40,292 nt of DNA from Bacteroidetes bacterium GWC2_46_850 (GCA_001768325.1 MENQ01000005.1:1-40292); one strand, 5' to 3'; numbered from the stretch's first letter, positions 1 to 7,771 are shown. The notes: generated by a model not told the origin, from the sequence alone. Numbers and translations: made by a program.

Positions 1-18
1 TGATCTTTCTTGATTCAT

Positions 19-60
19 AATGATAATTTATTGAAGTTATTACGCTTCAAAATTATCATT
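19..60. repeat. Perfect-arm hairpin at window start
   Basis: Bases 19-28 and 51-60 are perfect 10-bp inverted arms (AATGATAATT/AATTATCATT). An inner 6-bp stem (TTGAAG at 31-36, CTTCAA at 45-50) encloses an 8-base loop. It may be a bidirectional transcription terminator between cassettes, but neither strand has a clear long T tract. Its role is inferred only from shape. Confidence 0.5.
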
Positions 61-83
61 ATTCTAATTTACCGACAGGTTTA

Positions 84-214
84 GTTCAACGGTCGGCGGT
101 ATGGTTAGTTGCCGAATTCGAAGCACTTTCCTGTCAAGTTACAACTACTTTTGATACGAGCTGTGCCGCTCGAATACCCACTGCACCGGCAATTAACTAT
201 ACCGCTTGTTGGCA
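84..214 (-). repeat. attC-like imperfect hairpin site, copy B
   Basis: This 131-bp site has outer elements GTTCAAC (84-90) and GTTGGCA (208-214). Inside them are perfect inverted stems GCGGTAT (96-102)/ATACCGC (199-205) and TTGCCG (109-114)/CGGCAA (187-192), enclosing a loop of about 70 bases. The same stems, spacing and a shared TTCCTGTCAAG loop segment recur in the same orientation at 7990-8121. The plan resembles an integron attC site (R''-L''-loop-L'-R'). Read on the minus strand, the site would end with GTTGAAC. The attC reading is an inference; the repeat and its stems are directly visible. Confidence 0.6.
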
Positions 215-452
215 ACTGGTGTTCATTCATATCTGGCTGTTTGTCATTTATTTAGCTTTTTTTCTTGTCATTGTCAATATGCACCAACCTATCTTCAAAG
301 CACAAATTTATTTTGTTTTTTTGAGCGTGGGCAATCCTAAAACCGTCCTGAAAGGCGGTTACTCGGGCTGGGATTTGCAAGCTCTTTGACAAAGCTTTGG
401 ATTAAGCGTTGGCTTGTGGGGCTTTGGCAATGTGCTTGCAAATAGCGATGGC
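215..452. other. AT-rich intergenic stretch with short repeats
   Basis: No convincing gene is present. A run of T-rich sequence around 305-323 is nearly identical, in inverted orientation, to sequence around 7873-7891. A second repeat (374-442) lies before the end of the first DsrE gene. No clear promoter for the minus-strand operon is expected here because this is its 3' side. Confidence 0.4.
374..442. repeat. Dispersed 65-70 bp repeat, copy 1
   Basis: This segment is a direct, diverged copy of 7772-7836. The shared core reads CTCTTTG, one variable base, CAAAGCTTTGG, then AGCG, TGTGGGGCTTTG and CAATGTG. Each copy also has complementary ends (TTGCAAG...CTTGCAA here; ATTGCAC...GTGCAAT in the other), so each can fold into a long imperfect hairpin. 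The function is unknown; a non-coding element associated with the cassette sites is possible. Confidence 0.55.
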
Positions 453-773
453 TTAAAAGGTTACAGTCTTATCTGCCCATACAACCAAGTTTACACAATC
501 TATCATTGTCGAAATAGGACAAGCATCGGTTTCATTAAGTTGCCTTGATTTTAAACATGTTCCGCAAGCCAGTATTTCACCACCCACGTTTACAAATGCT
601 TTTAATTGCTCATCAACATTATATTTCTCATGGGTCAAGCCTTCACATTCAACAGCTTCGCCCATTAAAAATAGTTTTACTTCATGCCCTTGTTTTTTAG
701 CTGTTACTGCGAAACGAAAAGCATTCCATGCTTTTTCGATTTCTTTTGTTTCGAGAATAATTCCAATTTTCAT
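453..773 (-). CDS. DsrE-family sulfur-carrier-like protein (cytoplasmic)
   Basis: This 106-residue protein starts MKIGIILET and ends in a hydrophobic strand typical of the small DsrE/DsrF/TusD fold. The key motif is ACGTCLKSR at about residues 69-77, whose cysteine pair sits where DsrE-like proteins place a persulfide-carrying cysteine. No signal peptide is visible, so it is probably cytoplasmic. It is the last gene of a tightly spaced minus-strand operon (10-base gap after the CGGC-domain gene) that also encodes a cysteine desulfurase and a rhodanese. A role in accepting or relaying sulfane sulfur is likely. It closely parallels the exported paralogue at 1123-1545, including the CGTCL(K/Q)SR motif, so the operon seems to supply one inside and one outside version. 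The exact partner is unknown. Confidence 0.8.
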   Translation of the reverse strand: MKIGIILETKEIEKAWNAFRFAVTAKKQGHEVKLFLMGEAVECEGLTHEKYNVDEQLKAFVNVGGEILACGTCLKSRQLNETDACPISTMIDCVNLVVWADKTVTF

Positions 774-783
774 ACTATAAATA

Positions 784-1113
784 TTAATGTGTATAATCCA
801 AAATTTTTATTTCGCTTCCAACTTTTTTTACTACGGCATCTTTCATTTGTTGTGCATGGGGACATGGAAATCCAATAGGATTACCTTTAAATATGCAAGA
901 TGCAAATACAATAACCTCTGCACCTCTTTCTACCATTAATTTAGCTCGTGTAGCTGCTTTTTTACCGGGACAACCTCCACAGCTAACAAATCCTATAACT
1001 TCGGAAGCCCCTATTTCTTGAAAAGCTAATTTTCCTTCAGATGCTACTTTAAAATCAGTGTTGCCCGGACACATATCTTCGGTTTGTTGGCAACGAATAA
1101 TACCTACTTTCAT
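784..1113 (-). CDS. CGGC-domain protein
   Basis: This 109-residue cysteine-rich protein starts MKVGIIRCQQTEDMCPG. It has the signature SCGGCPGKKA at about residues 44-53 and further cysteines in FASCIFKGNP and FPCPHAQQ. This matches the CGGC domain family, whose function is not established; the many cysteines suggest metal or sulfur binding. It lies between the two DsrE-like genes with gaps of 9-10 bases, so co-transcription is very likely. In this context it may be an additional thiol or metal-dependent sulfur acceptor, but that is inference from neighbours only. Confidence 0.8.
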   Translation of the reverse strand: MKVGIIRCQQTEDMCPGNTDFKVASEGKLAFQEIGASEVIGFVSCGGCPGKKAATRAKLMVERGAEVIVFASCIFKGNPIGFPCPHAQQMKDAVVKKVGSEIKILDYTH

Positions 1114-1122
1114 ATCTATAAA

Positions 1123-1545
1123 TTAAAAAGTTATTACAATTTTGTTTTTACGAATCAAGTCGTACAAGTCTTTCATTGACGAGAATTTACAAACTTTTGG
1201 TTCGTTATTGTTGCGACTTTGCAAGCATGTGCCACACCCAAGAATTTTACCGCCGTTGTCTAATAATTGATTGACTTGTTCTTTAATATCGTTGTTCTGT
1301 TCTGCAAGTTTTTCGACTTCAACGCCTTTACCAAGAAGGAAAACACAAACGGTATCGCCTTCGCTTTTTGAAAAATTAGCTAAACGCAAGGCATTCCAGA
1401 CTGTTTCAGAATCGTTCGAGTAAATAATAATTCCAATCGAAGTAGATGTATGCTTTTCAGTTTGATTCAGAAAATTCTGGCTGAAAGCAGGAGTTTGAAG
1501 TAAAAACAATAAAATTGTTGCAAATGATAAAATAATATGCTTCAT
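1123..1545 (-). CDS. Exported DsrE-family protein
   Basis: The 140-residue protein begins with a signal peptide (MKHIILSFATILLFLLQTPAFSQ, cleavage expected after about residue 22; no lipobox cysteine). A DsrE-like domain follows with motifs VWNALRLANFSKSEGD and GCGTCLQSRNNN. The CGTCLQSR motif matches CGTCLKSR in the cytoplasmic paralogue at 453-773. The predicted location is the periplasm, which is unusual for DsrE proteins that hand sulfur to cytoplasmic partners. The gene is 11 bases downstream of the cysteine desulfurase gene. It may bind sulfane sulfur outside the cytoplasm; the partner could be the membrane polyferredoxin or the exporter encoded upstream, but nothing in the sequence proves this. 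Confidence 0.8.
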   Translation of the reverse strand: MKHIILSFATILLFLLQTPAFSQNFLNQTEKHTSTSIGIIIYSNDSETVWNALRLANFSKSEGDTVCVFLLGKGVEVEKLAEQNNDIKEQVNQLLDNGGKILGCGTCLQSRNNNEPKVCKFSSMKDLYDLIRKNKIVITF

Positions 1546-1556
1546 GATAGATTTTG

Positions 1557-2693
1557 TTAATGGTTTAATTTTAATATAGTTTTTGATATAATTTCTATTG
1601 TACTGTCTATTTCATCGCTCGTGGTATATTTCCCTGTTGAAATGCGCACCGTACCTGCGGCTGTTTTAATATTGATATTCATTGCTTTTAGAACGGATGA
1701 AATTTCAATAGAATCGGCATGACAGGCAGAACCAGTAGAAATACAAATATCTTTACTGATAACAGAAGCAAGTGTATGGGCATCAACCTTATCAAATGCA
1801 ACGCTTAGTGTATTTGGAAGGCATTTTTGTAAATTGACATTTACTTTTACTTGTTCGCCAAGATTCTTTTTCAAACCATTCAATAAACTATCACGCATTG
1901 AAAGCATGTTTTGGCTGTTTTTGTCAAAATCACGCTTTGCAATTTCACAAGCCTTGCCCAATGCAACTATATGGATGACGTTTTCTGTTCCCGGACGTAT
2001 GCCTTTTTCCTGATTTGCCCCAAACATAATGTTTTGAATTTCCACACCATTCTTTACGTATAATGCCCCGATGCCTTTGGGTGCGTAAAGTTTATGTCCT
2101 GCAATGGTTAATAAATCAACCCCCAGTTTTGAAACATCGGTTTCAATTTTACCTACCGATTGTGCAGCGTCTGTGTGAAAAATTACTTTGTGCTTTTTTG
2201 CAATTGCTGCAATTTCGCTGATGGGCTGAATGGTGCCTACTTCGTTATTGGCGTGCATAATGGTTATCAATGAAGTATCGGGGCGAATGGCATTTTCAAC
2301 ATCTTGCGGATTCACGCTACCAAATTTATCAACAGGAATATATGTTATCTCATATCCTTGGGTTTCCAAATGTCTGCAAACTTCAATTATAGCGGGGTGT
2401 TCGATTGCTGATGTGATAATATGTTTTCCTTGCTTTCCTTTCAGAACGCCCCAAATTGCAAGGTTATTGGATTCTGTTGCACAGGATGTAAACAGTATTT
2501 CGTCGGGGTTTGCGTTAATTAAATCGGCAACCTGATTACGGGCAAGCCTAATAGCATCTTTATTAAACCTGCCAATAGTGTATGAACTTGAAGGATTACC
2601 AAAATGAGAATCAATAAATTGCTTCATTTCCTGTGCTACCTCCCTATCAATGGGCGTAGTGGCGTTATAGTCGAGATAAATAGGAATTTCCAT
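1557..2693 (-). CDS. Cysteine desulfurase, NifS/IscS class
   Basis: This 378-residue PLP enzyme of aminotransferase class V should convert cysteine to alanine while loading sulfur on its own cysteine as a persulfide. Diagnostic motifs are the start YLDYNATTPID, ATESNN, HANNEVGTIQPI, HTDAAQSVGK, the PLP-lysine motif AGHKLYAPKG at about residue 200, and the catalytic cysteine loop STGSACHAD at about residue 325. The family is usually near 380-400 residues, so it is full length. It sits 6 bases after the methyltransferase gene and just before two DsrE-like genes, with no IscU or SUF genes nearby. That argues for a specialised sulfur-donor role in the operon rather than housekeeping Fe-S assembly. 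Confidence 0.93.
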   Translation of the reverse strand: MEIPIYLDYNATTPIDREVAQEMKQFIDSHFGNPSSSYTIGRFNKDAIRLARNQVADLINANPDEILFTSCATESNNLAIWGVLKGKQGKHIITSAIEHPAIIEVCRHLETQGYEITYIPVDKFGSVNPQDVENAIRPDTSLITIMHANNEVGTIQPISEIAAIAKKHKVIFHTDAAQSVGKIETDVSKLGVDLLTIAGHKLYAPKGIGALYVKNGVEIQNIMFGANQEKGIRPGTENVIHIVALGKACEIAKRDFDKNSQNMLSMRDSLLNGLKKNLGEQVKVNVNLQKCLPNTLSVAFDKVDAHTLASVISKDICISTGSACHADSIEISSVLKAMNINIKTAAGTVRISTGKYTTSDEIDSTIEIISKTILKLNH

Positions 2694-2699
2694 GTCAGA

Positions 2700-3326
2700 T
2701 TATTTTAGTGCTTCTATTGCTACAAAACTGCCCTTGTCATGCAAAGGGACTGGTTTTTCAATTTTATTTTGATTCATTTCAATGAGCGTCTGGCACGTTC
2801 TGAAACCTCCAAAGCCGCTAGTTTTAAGTTGATTGATTGTTTCATCAACGGCATGAAATTTTGCAGATTTATATACTTCGCTGTCTTTCATTGCCATGTA
2901 CTTTTTTGCTACTTCGCCATCTTTGTGTAATGTTCCCACAATGAGTTTACCCCCTTTCCGAATGATTCTGAATATTTCATGATATGTTTTCTGAATATCA
3001 TTAACAAATGGGTCAACAGCTACCATAATTACAAAATCGAAACTTTCGTCAGCAAATTCCAAATTTTCGGCTATGCCAATTTTTACTTCAATTCCTCGTT
3101 CTCTTGCAATTTCCGCCATTTGTTCCGATGGTTCAACACCTTGTTTAATACCAAGTTCAGAGGCAAATCTACCTGTACCTACACCTATTTCAATACCTTC
3201 GCCGTACTTTGGCATAAAATATTTAACAGCCTCTAATTCTGAAAAGAAAATACTTTCATTGCTATCAAACCATTGGTCGTACTCTTTTGCAACGGTATTA
3301 AAAGGATTGTTTTTTACAATTTCCAT
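2700..3326 (-). CDS. SAM-dependent class I methyltransferase
   Basis: From ATG at 3326 the protein has about 208 residues. I prefer this start (MEIVKNNPFNTVAKEYDQWF) to the upstream GTG at 3365 because the latter overlaps the preceding gene, whereas 3326 lies 10 bases past that gene's stop. Motif I VEIGVGTGRFASELG, the acidic VEPSEQM strand, and motifs DFVIMVAVDPFV and GGKLIVGTL mark a Rossmann methyltransferase of the Methyltransf_11 type. The substrate is unknown; in a sulfur-handling operon it could methylate sulfide, a thiol or a metalloid, but no residue decides this. It is located between the small membrane protein and cysteine desulfurase genes, all in one operon. Confidence 0.85.
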   Translation of the reverse strand: MEIVKNNPFNTVAKEYDQWFDSNESIFFSELEAVKYFMPKYGEGIEIGVGTGRFASELGIKQGVEPSEQMAEIARERGIEVKIGIAENLEFADESFDFVIMVAVDPFVNDIQKTYHEIFRIIRKGGKLIVGTLHKDGEVAKKYMAMKDSEVYKSAKFHAVDETINQLKTSGFGGFRTCQTLIEMNQNKIEKPVPLHDKGSFVAIEALK

Positions 3327-3336
3327 TTTCTGTTCT

Positions 3337-3864
3337 TTAATGCACTCCAAATCCAAGAAAAGCACTTGCTATTAATACAATGATTGCAAATTTTAAACAA
3401 AACTCACACAGTCTCTTTCTGCGAGCCCGTAACTGGAAAAACAACTTTTCCTGTTCTTCTTTTGGTTGTTCGTTCTCTGTAAATGTTGCAAAAAGTTTAT
3501 TAATAAGTGGATTGTATTTGAAGAATATCAATATCATTATTGCGACCATTCCAAAAACCGCAACTAATTTGATTGCAAGTGCAGAACCCGAAACAATGGA
3601 CATTTCACGAAAAGCCCCGTGAAAATAATAATGATTAAAGGGTATACCCATACCTGTTACAAAGAGAGTAATTATAAACGCAATACAATAGGGGGCATTT
3701 CCCTGTAACGTATCTTCCACCACCTTATCGAGTTTATAGGATAATTTTGCTCCGTATTGGCTGCGATTTAATACTAAATTTCTGTTATAAAATGGAGCGG
3801 CAGCACAACCAACAAGAGCAATATTGTGTAATGCCAGTAAAATTGAATGAATTAAGTCTTCCAT
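3337..3864 (-). CDS. Small integral membrane protein, unknown function
   Basis: I do not recognise a named family with certainty. The 175-residue protein has about four hydrophobic segments: near residues 7-24, 60-80 (IAFIITLFVTGMGIP), 95-115 (AIKLVAVFGMVAIMILIFF) and 155-172 (FAIIVLIASAFLGFGVH). A charged loop (ENEQPKEEQEKLFFQLRARRKRL) precedes the last one. Histidines in LHNIALVGCAAAPFYNR and FNHYYFHGAF could bind heme or metal. It lies 11 bases after the ArsR-rhodanese gene and 10 bases before the methyltransferase start, so it belongs to the sulfur operon. A transport or membrane redox role is possible but unproven. Confidence 0.7.
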   Translation of the reverse strand: MEDLIHSILLALHNIALVGCAAAPFYNRNLVLNRSQYGAKLSYKLDKVVEDTLQGNAPYCIAFIITLFVTGMGIPFNHYYFHGAFREMSIVSGSALAIKLVAVFGMVAIMILIFFKYNPLINKLFATFTENEQPKEEQEKLFFQLRARRKRLCEFCLKFAIIVLIASAFLGFGVH

Positions 3865-3875
3865 GAGATTTGAAT

Positions 3876-4535
3876 TTATTGGTTAATTTCTAATTGCTTT
3901 ACTTTCCATTCTGGATATCCTTCATCTAACCGCCTGACATGATAACCTTTTTCATTTAAAAGCTTAACAGCTTCGTCGGCTAGTACACAAAAGGGACCGC
4001 GACAATAGGCAATTATTTCCTTGTCTAATGGAATGCCTTTTAGTTGTGTCATTAATTCGTTCATTGGAACTGAAATTGCTCCGGTTATATGTCCAAATTC
4101 AAACTCAATAGCTGGTCGCACATCGAGCAACAAAACATCTTCATTGCCAATCATTGTTTCAAGTTCATCGAGATTTACTGCATTTAGCGCTTTATTATCT
4201 TCCCGTTGGCGGTTCATAATTTTTTCCAACTCAGCAATTTCGTGTATCGCATATTTTGTAATTTGTTGGTAAAGCGATAAAAACTCGTTATTTACCAATG
4301 AATAATAAACGTATTGCTTTTCTTTTCTCGATTTTACAATATTGTTGTTCTTTAATACCTGTAAGTGCTGCGAAGCATTGGCAAAGTTCAAATTGGTGGT
4401 TTGGACAATTCCCTCTACACTTTTTTCGCCTTGCGACAACATTTCGATAATTTCGAGCCGAAAAGGGTTCGAAAGAGCTTTTAATAGCTTTGAAAGCCCA
4501 TCGTACATTGCATCTTTAAATTCTCTTCCTTTCAT
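3876..4535 (-). CDS. ArsR-family repressor fused to a rhodanese domain
   Basis: The 219-residue protein has an N-terminal winged helix of ArsR type (residues about 10-95: LLKALSNPFRLEIIEMLS, NFANASQHLQVLKNNNIV, KEKQYVYYSL). A linker and a C-terminal rhodanese domain follow (about 120-215: LLLDVRPAIEFEFGHITGAISVPM, active-site loop AYCRGPFC). The first Cys of CRGPFC is the expected persulfide cysteine, and a second lies four residues on. The fusion suggests a regulator that senses sulfane sulfur through its own rhodanese cysteine. It heads a seven-gene tightly spaced operon. A TATATTTG -7 motif (minus strand, 4555-4562) and a palindrome at 4578-4599 lie upstream, which fits autoregulation. Confidence 0.9.
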   Translation of the reverse strand: MKGREFKDAMYDGLSKLLKALSNPFRLEIIEMLSQGEKSVEGIVQTTNLNFANASQHLQVLKNNNIVKSRKEKQYVYYSLVNNEFLSLYQQITKYAIHEIAELEKIMNRQREDNKALNAVNLDELETMIGNEDVLLLDVRPAIEFEFGHITGAISVPMNELMTQLKGIPLDKEIIAYCRGPFCVLADEAVKLLNEKGYHVRRLDEGYPEWKVKQLEINQ

Positions 4536-4554
4536 AGATAAAAGTTTTATGATG

Positions 4555-4599
4555 CAAATATAAAGTGATTATTCTATTATTCAATAGATTTATTGAATA
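4555..4599 (-). promoter_or_regulatory. Promoter and candidate operator of the ArsR-rhodanese operon
   Basis: On the minus strand a TATATTTG motif (4555-4562) matches the Bacteroidota -7 element and lies about 20 bases before the ArsR start codon. Upstream, 9-bp inverted arms TATTCAATA (4578-4586) and TATTGAATA (4591-4599), separated by GATT, cover the expected -33 region. AT-rich palindromes of this kind are typical ArsR binding sites. Autorepression is inferred. Confidence 0.6.
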
Positions 4600-4625
4600 T
4601 ATTATAAAAATAGTAATAAAACTTG

Positions 4626-6032
4626 TTAAAACCACCTCCATACCATCAACATAATCAGAAAAATACCTCCGTAAATTATTGGTATCAGATAGTACGATTT
4701 TGATGACCGTTCTATCCCACTCCTCAGATTTAAACGGTTTACAACCTTAATACTTAACCAAATGCCAATAATCATAAACCCGACTAAAAGCAACGAAACC
4801 AATGTATTTATCCAAACGGGATTCTGTTGAAGTGTAATTTGTCCGTCTATTATCTGTTGGGCGGTAGCAATGCCAGTAAAATCATCAGAAAGATGCTCGA
4901 AATATGGGATTCTTGATGTAGATTTCAAGATTGATTTACCAATGTGGGCTGCTGCAATAATAGGAATAAAAGCAATTCCGTAATTGAGCAAATAGTCTTT
5001 GAACTTGATTGTTAACCCTGCAAGGCGTGTGAATAAATAGGGTAACAACCAAACAATGAATGGTAAGACTGCGAAGATTATAGTTCCTTTCAAAATGCCT
5101 GACAGGAATTTGCTTTCGATTGCCAAAGGTTTTATAATCAAATCGGGAAGAAATGAAAGATACGCATCGGTTACGTTCCATTCCGACCAAATTTCGGAAA
5201 TAACAAAACCTGAAACTATCAATACGAAAACCATTTCCGCCATTCTTAGCGGTTTTAACTGAAATAAATCGTTGGCAAATCCGATGTTCTGAAATCGTGG
5301 GTTTGGTCGTTCGGAGTTGGGGTTCGATTGATATTTTGAACAGGTTTTAAGGCAACCAGCACATAAAATGCAATCGGCATTATCCGAAATATTGGCAGGA
5401 TATAAATCGACACCACAGCTTTTATAGTTTAGGTTGTATTGATATTTTTTGTGAATACAGGATTTGTCTTTACAAGTATCGCAAATGCTTTTGTCTTTTA
5501 CCCTCCAACCGAAAAATGAAAGTCGTGAATATAAACCCAACAAATAACCTACAGGGCAAACGTATCGACAAAAGGTATTTTTTTCGTAAATGCTTCCTAT
5601 TATGATTGAAACGCCTACAATGGATAATAGATAAATTGCCATAAAGAAAGGGTTGCGATGGATTGCAAAACCTTGTATTCCAATAAACAGAATGATAATA
5701 TAAAAAACGGTTATTGCCCAGCCTGAAATTAACAATGAAGGTCTTTTACGTTTAAGACCGATTTTGGAAAAGAAAGTGGTAATCAATTCAACAGGGCAAA
5801 CCATGCACCATACACGCCCGAAAAATATCGCCCCTATCACAATGGCTGGCCACCAATACGACCAAACAATTAAATTACCAAGGTTTGTATTACGAAGTTG
5901 TTTGAGAAAAGCGGCATCGGTGGAATATGCCATTAAACCCGTTACGATTAATACGATGTAAGCAATTAGTGAGACATATTTCAACGAAACGGGGAAATAC
6001 CATCTTTGAAGCAAAATATTAAGTTTTTTCAT
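4626..6032 (-). CDS. Membrane polyferredoxin (NapH/NosR/CcoG-like 4Fe-4S protein)
   Basis: The 468-residue protein has several transmembrane helices. Two membrane-flanking CxxxCP motifs typical of NapH/NosR-type proteins are present (VWCMVCPVEL near residue 77 and CRYVCPVGYL near 155). Two cysteine clusters for 4Fe-4S binding follow (CDTCKDKSC near 185; CILCAGCLKTC near 220). A second membrane part with four or so helices ends the chain (FVLIVSGFVISEIW, IIFAVLPFIVWLLPYLF, LVSLLLVGFMIIGIWL). Such proteins pass electrons between the quinone pool and extracytoplasmic or cytoplasmic partners. It lies 13 bases after the TauE/SafE gene. A role in a reductive or oxidative sulfur step is plausible from context; the partner enzyme is not in the window. 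Confidence 0.85.
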   Translation of the reverse strand: MKKLNILLQRWYFPVSLKYVSLIAYIVLIVTGLMAYSTDAAFLKQLRNTNLGNLIVWSYWWPAIVIGAIFFGRVWCMVCPVELITTFFSKIGLKRKRPSLLISGWAITVFYIIILFIGIQGFAIHRNPFFMAIYLLSIVGVSIIIGSIYEKNTFCRYVCPVGYLLGLYSRLSFFGWRVKDKSICDTCKDKSCIHKKYQYNLNYKSCGVDLYPANISDNADCILCAGCLKTCSKYQSNPNSERPNPRFQNIGFANDLFQLKPLRMAEMVFVLIVSGFVISEIWSEWNVTDAYLSFLPDLIIKPLAIESKFLSGILKGTIIFAVLPFIVWLLPYLFTRLAGLTIKFKDYLLNYGIAFIPIIAAAHIGKSILKSTSRIPYFEHLSDDFTGIATAQQIIDGQITLQQNPVWINTLVSLLLVGFMIIGIWLSIKVVNRLNLRSGIERSSKSYYLIPIIYGGIFLIMLMVWRWF

Positions 6033-6045
6033 CTTTCGGCAATTT

Positions 6046-6819
6046 TTAAATTAATCCAGTACCAAGGGCTATTGAAATTAAAATGAGCATTACCGCAACA
6101 ATGAGTTGGATACTCCTCAAAGTAACTTTTTTAAGCAATTTTTTGCCAAAATATGCCCCTGCAATTGCTGAAAGGGTTGCCGAAATTAAAAGTGTAAGAT
6201 TTTCGTGCAGGTTTGCTGATGTAAAACGTGAAGCATAAACCGAAAGCCTTGTAAAATCAACCAAACAGGCTATAACTACACCAGTGGCAATATATGCTTC
6301 TTTTGATAGTCCGCTCTTTATGAGAAATGCACTGCGAATTGCACCCTGGATGCCTGATAATCCGCCAAAGAAACCGCTAAGGATTCCGCCCAAAACTAAT
6401 TTATCTTTACCAAATTGAACCTTTTGAAAAGTGGGTGAAATTTCCAGTATCGAGAATACAATTAACAATAATGAAATAATGAGTTTTACAGGCGTAACTT
6501 CAAAAGACCTGCCCCAGAGTTCGTATTGTAAAAATGTTGGTAGAACTGTAATTTTCAATAACAACCATGCACCTGCAAATGAAGCTAAAATTGCAGGAAT
6601 ACCAAACCGCAACAAAACGGCTTTGTCAGTGTTTTTGCCTACTAATGCAATTTTGAAAAGGTTATTTGAAAAATGCACCACGCCAGTGAGTGCAATGGCA
6701 ATATCAATAGGGAAAAATATTGCAAAAACGGGAGCTAAGATTGTACCAAGCGCGAAACCCGAAAAGAACGTTAAAACGGCTGTAAAAAATGCCGCTAAAC
6801 AAATTATTACTATTTCCAT
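6046..6819 (-). CDS. TauE/SafE-family anion exporter
   Basis: This 257-residue protein is made of about seven to eight hydrophobic helices arranged in two similar halves, each opening with the glycine-rich signature of the family (TFFSGFALGTILAPVFAIFFP near residues 17-37; LGGILSGFFGGLSGIQGAIRSAFL near 142-165). The length fits TauE/SafE (sulfite exporter) proteins, which move sulfite, sulfoacetate or related anions. With the adjacent ArsR-rhodanese and cysteine desulfurase genes this suggests removal of sulfite or thiosulfate from the cell. It probably starts its own two-gene transcript with the polyferredoxin: a minus-strand TATTTTTG motif (6846-6853) lies 27 bases upstream. Confidence 0.88.
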   Translation of the reverse strand: MEIVIICLAAFFTAVLTFFSGFALGTILAPVFAIFFPIDIAIALTGVVHFSNNLFKIALVGKNTDKAVLLRFGIPAILASFAGAWLLLKITVLPTFLQYELWGRSFEVTPVKLIISLLLIVFSILEISPTFQKVQFGKDKLVLGGILSGFFGGLSGIQGAIRSAFLIKSGLSKEAYIATGVVIACLVDFTRLSVYASRFTSANLHENLTLLISATLSAIAGAYFGKKLLKKVTLRSIQLIVAVMLILISIALGTGLI

Positions 6820-6845
6820 ACACGCATACTTTTAAATTTATATTG

Positions 6846-6853
6846 CAAAAATA
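6846..6853 (-). promoter_or_regulatory. -7 promoter motif for the exporter/polyferredoxin genes
   Basis: TATTTTTG on the minus strand matches the Bacteroidota -7 consensus TAnnTTTG and is suitably placed upstream of the exporter start at 6819. No clear TTG -33 element is seen. Confidence 0.45.
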
Positions 6854-6901
6854 GGATGTATGGTTGCCTTTGGCGTGGTAGGTTTAAATGTTAAAATGGT
6901 A

Positions 6902-7732
6902 TTATTGAAAATGTTTATCCCTGAATTGTATTGGAGTAATTTTCTCGTGCTTTTTAAAGAATTTAACAAAGTTTGAGGCATCGGTAAATGAAAGGATTTC
7001 AGCAATTTCGTTAATGGTATTGTCGGTATGCAATATGTATCTTTTGGCTTCAAGTAATAGTTGATTTGTGATTATTTCGCTGGCACTTTTTCTCGTTTGT
7101 TTACGGCAAATTGTATTCAGGTTTTGAGGCGTTATATTAAGCAAGTCGGCAAATTCATTGACTTTGTGTAGCCGTGGACATTCTTTAACCAATAACTGTA
7201 CAAACTTTTCATATACTGATTGTGGCAATGATTTATTTTGGGGGTTGTCTTCTTTAATTTGCAACAGCTTTCCGAATAAGGCTTTGAGCAATCCGTGGAT
7301 AATTTCCTTTGAATATTGTGTATTGAGTTGAAATTCGTTAAAAATCTCTTCCAAAAAATGAATTGGGAATTTGTCGGGTTGGATTTTTAATCTTGTTGCA
7401 TCAGTCAGTTTTCGGACTAAGTCAATTAACGTTTTTTCATTAATCGCATTAAATTCATTGTCATTGAAAAGAATTACAAATCCTTTTGGAATTGAGGTAA
7501 ACTGCCAATAATGAAGTTGTCCAGGATTTAGAAAATAAAAATCGGGGCTTGAAACCATATATTTCTCCGATTCAATACAATGAAAACCTTCTCCCTGTGA
7601 TAGAAATATCAGTTCGTAATACTCGTCATGTTTGTGAGGTTTGGTTTTCTTAATCTGTTCTTTAAACCGTGAAACTTTAAAAGTCAAGCCTTCATCAAGT
7701 TTATTTTTTATGTCTATCTTTCTGTCATTCAT
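6902..7732 (-). CDS. AraC-family transcriptional regulator
   Basis: The 276-residue protein has an N-terminal cupin-like sensor domain (KPHKHDEYYELIFLSQGEGFHCIESEKY, residues about 33-60; NPGQLHYWQF). The C-terminal double helix-turn-helix of AraC/XylS proteins (about 180-275) includes VNEFADLLNITPQNLNTICRK and TINEIAEILSFTDASNFVKFFKKHEKITPIQFR. It is the first gene of the sulfur block and probably controls the exporter and/or ArsR operon downstream. The -7 motif TAACTTTG (minus strand, 7737-7744) ends only four bases before the start codon, so the mRNA may have little or no leader. The ligand is unknown. Confidence 0.9.
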   Translation of the reverse strand: MNDRKIDIKNKLDEGLTFKVSRFKEQIKKTKPHKHDEYYELIFLSQGEGFHCIESEKYMVSSPDFYFLNPGQLHYWQFTSIPKGFVILFNDNEFNAINEKTLIDLVRKLTDATRLKIQPDKFPIHFLEEIFNEFQLNTQYSKEIIHGLLKALFGKLLQIKEDNPQNKSLPQSVYEKFVQLLVKECPRLHKVNEFADLLNITPQNLNTICRKQTRKSASEIITNQLLLEAKRYILHTDNTINEIAEILSFTDASNFVKFFKKHEKITPIQFRDKHFQ

Positions 7733-7736
7733 AGCA

Positions 7737-7744
7737 CAAAGTTA
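7737..7744 (-). promoter_or_regulatory. -7 motif directly before the AraC start codon
   Basis: TAACTTTG on the minus strand lies four bases upstream of the ATG at 7732-7730. If used, transcription would begin at or within a few bases of the start codon. A competing start codon further downstream cannot be excluded. Confidence 0.4.
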
Positions 7745-7771
7745 TCAAATTTGCAGTGGTGCGGAGGAAAA

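Noticed and set aside
684-3375. Short plus-strand ORFs within the sulfur block (for example 2230-2535, 3073-3375)
   Set aside because: They are antisense to the desulfurase, methyltransferase and membrane-protein genes and show no coding signals.
6838-7053. 71-codon minus-strand ORF before the exporter gene
   Set aside because: It overlaps the end of the AraC gene in another frame, is Thr/Pro/Leu-rich without a family match, and contains the exporter's -7 motif.
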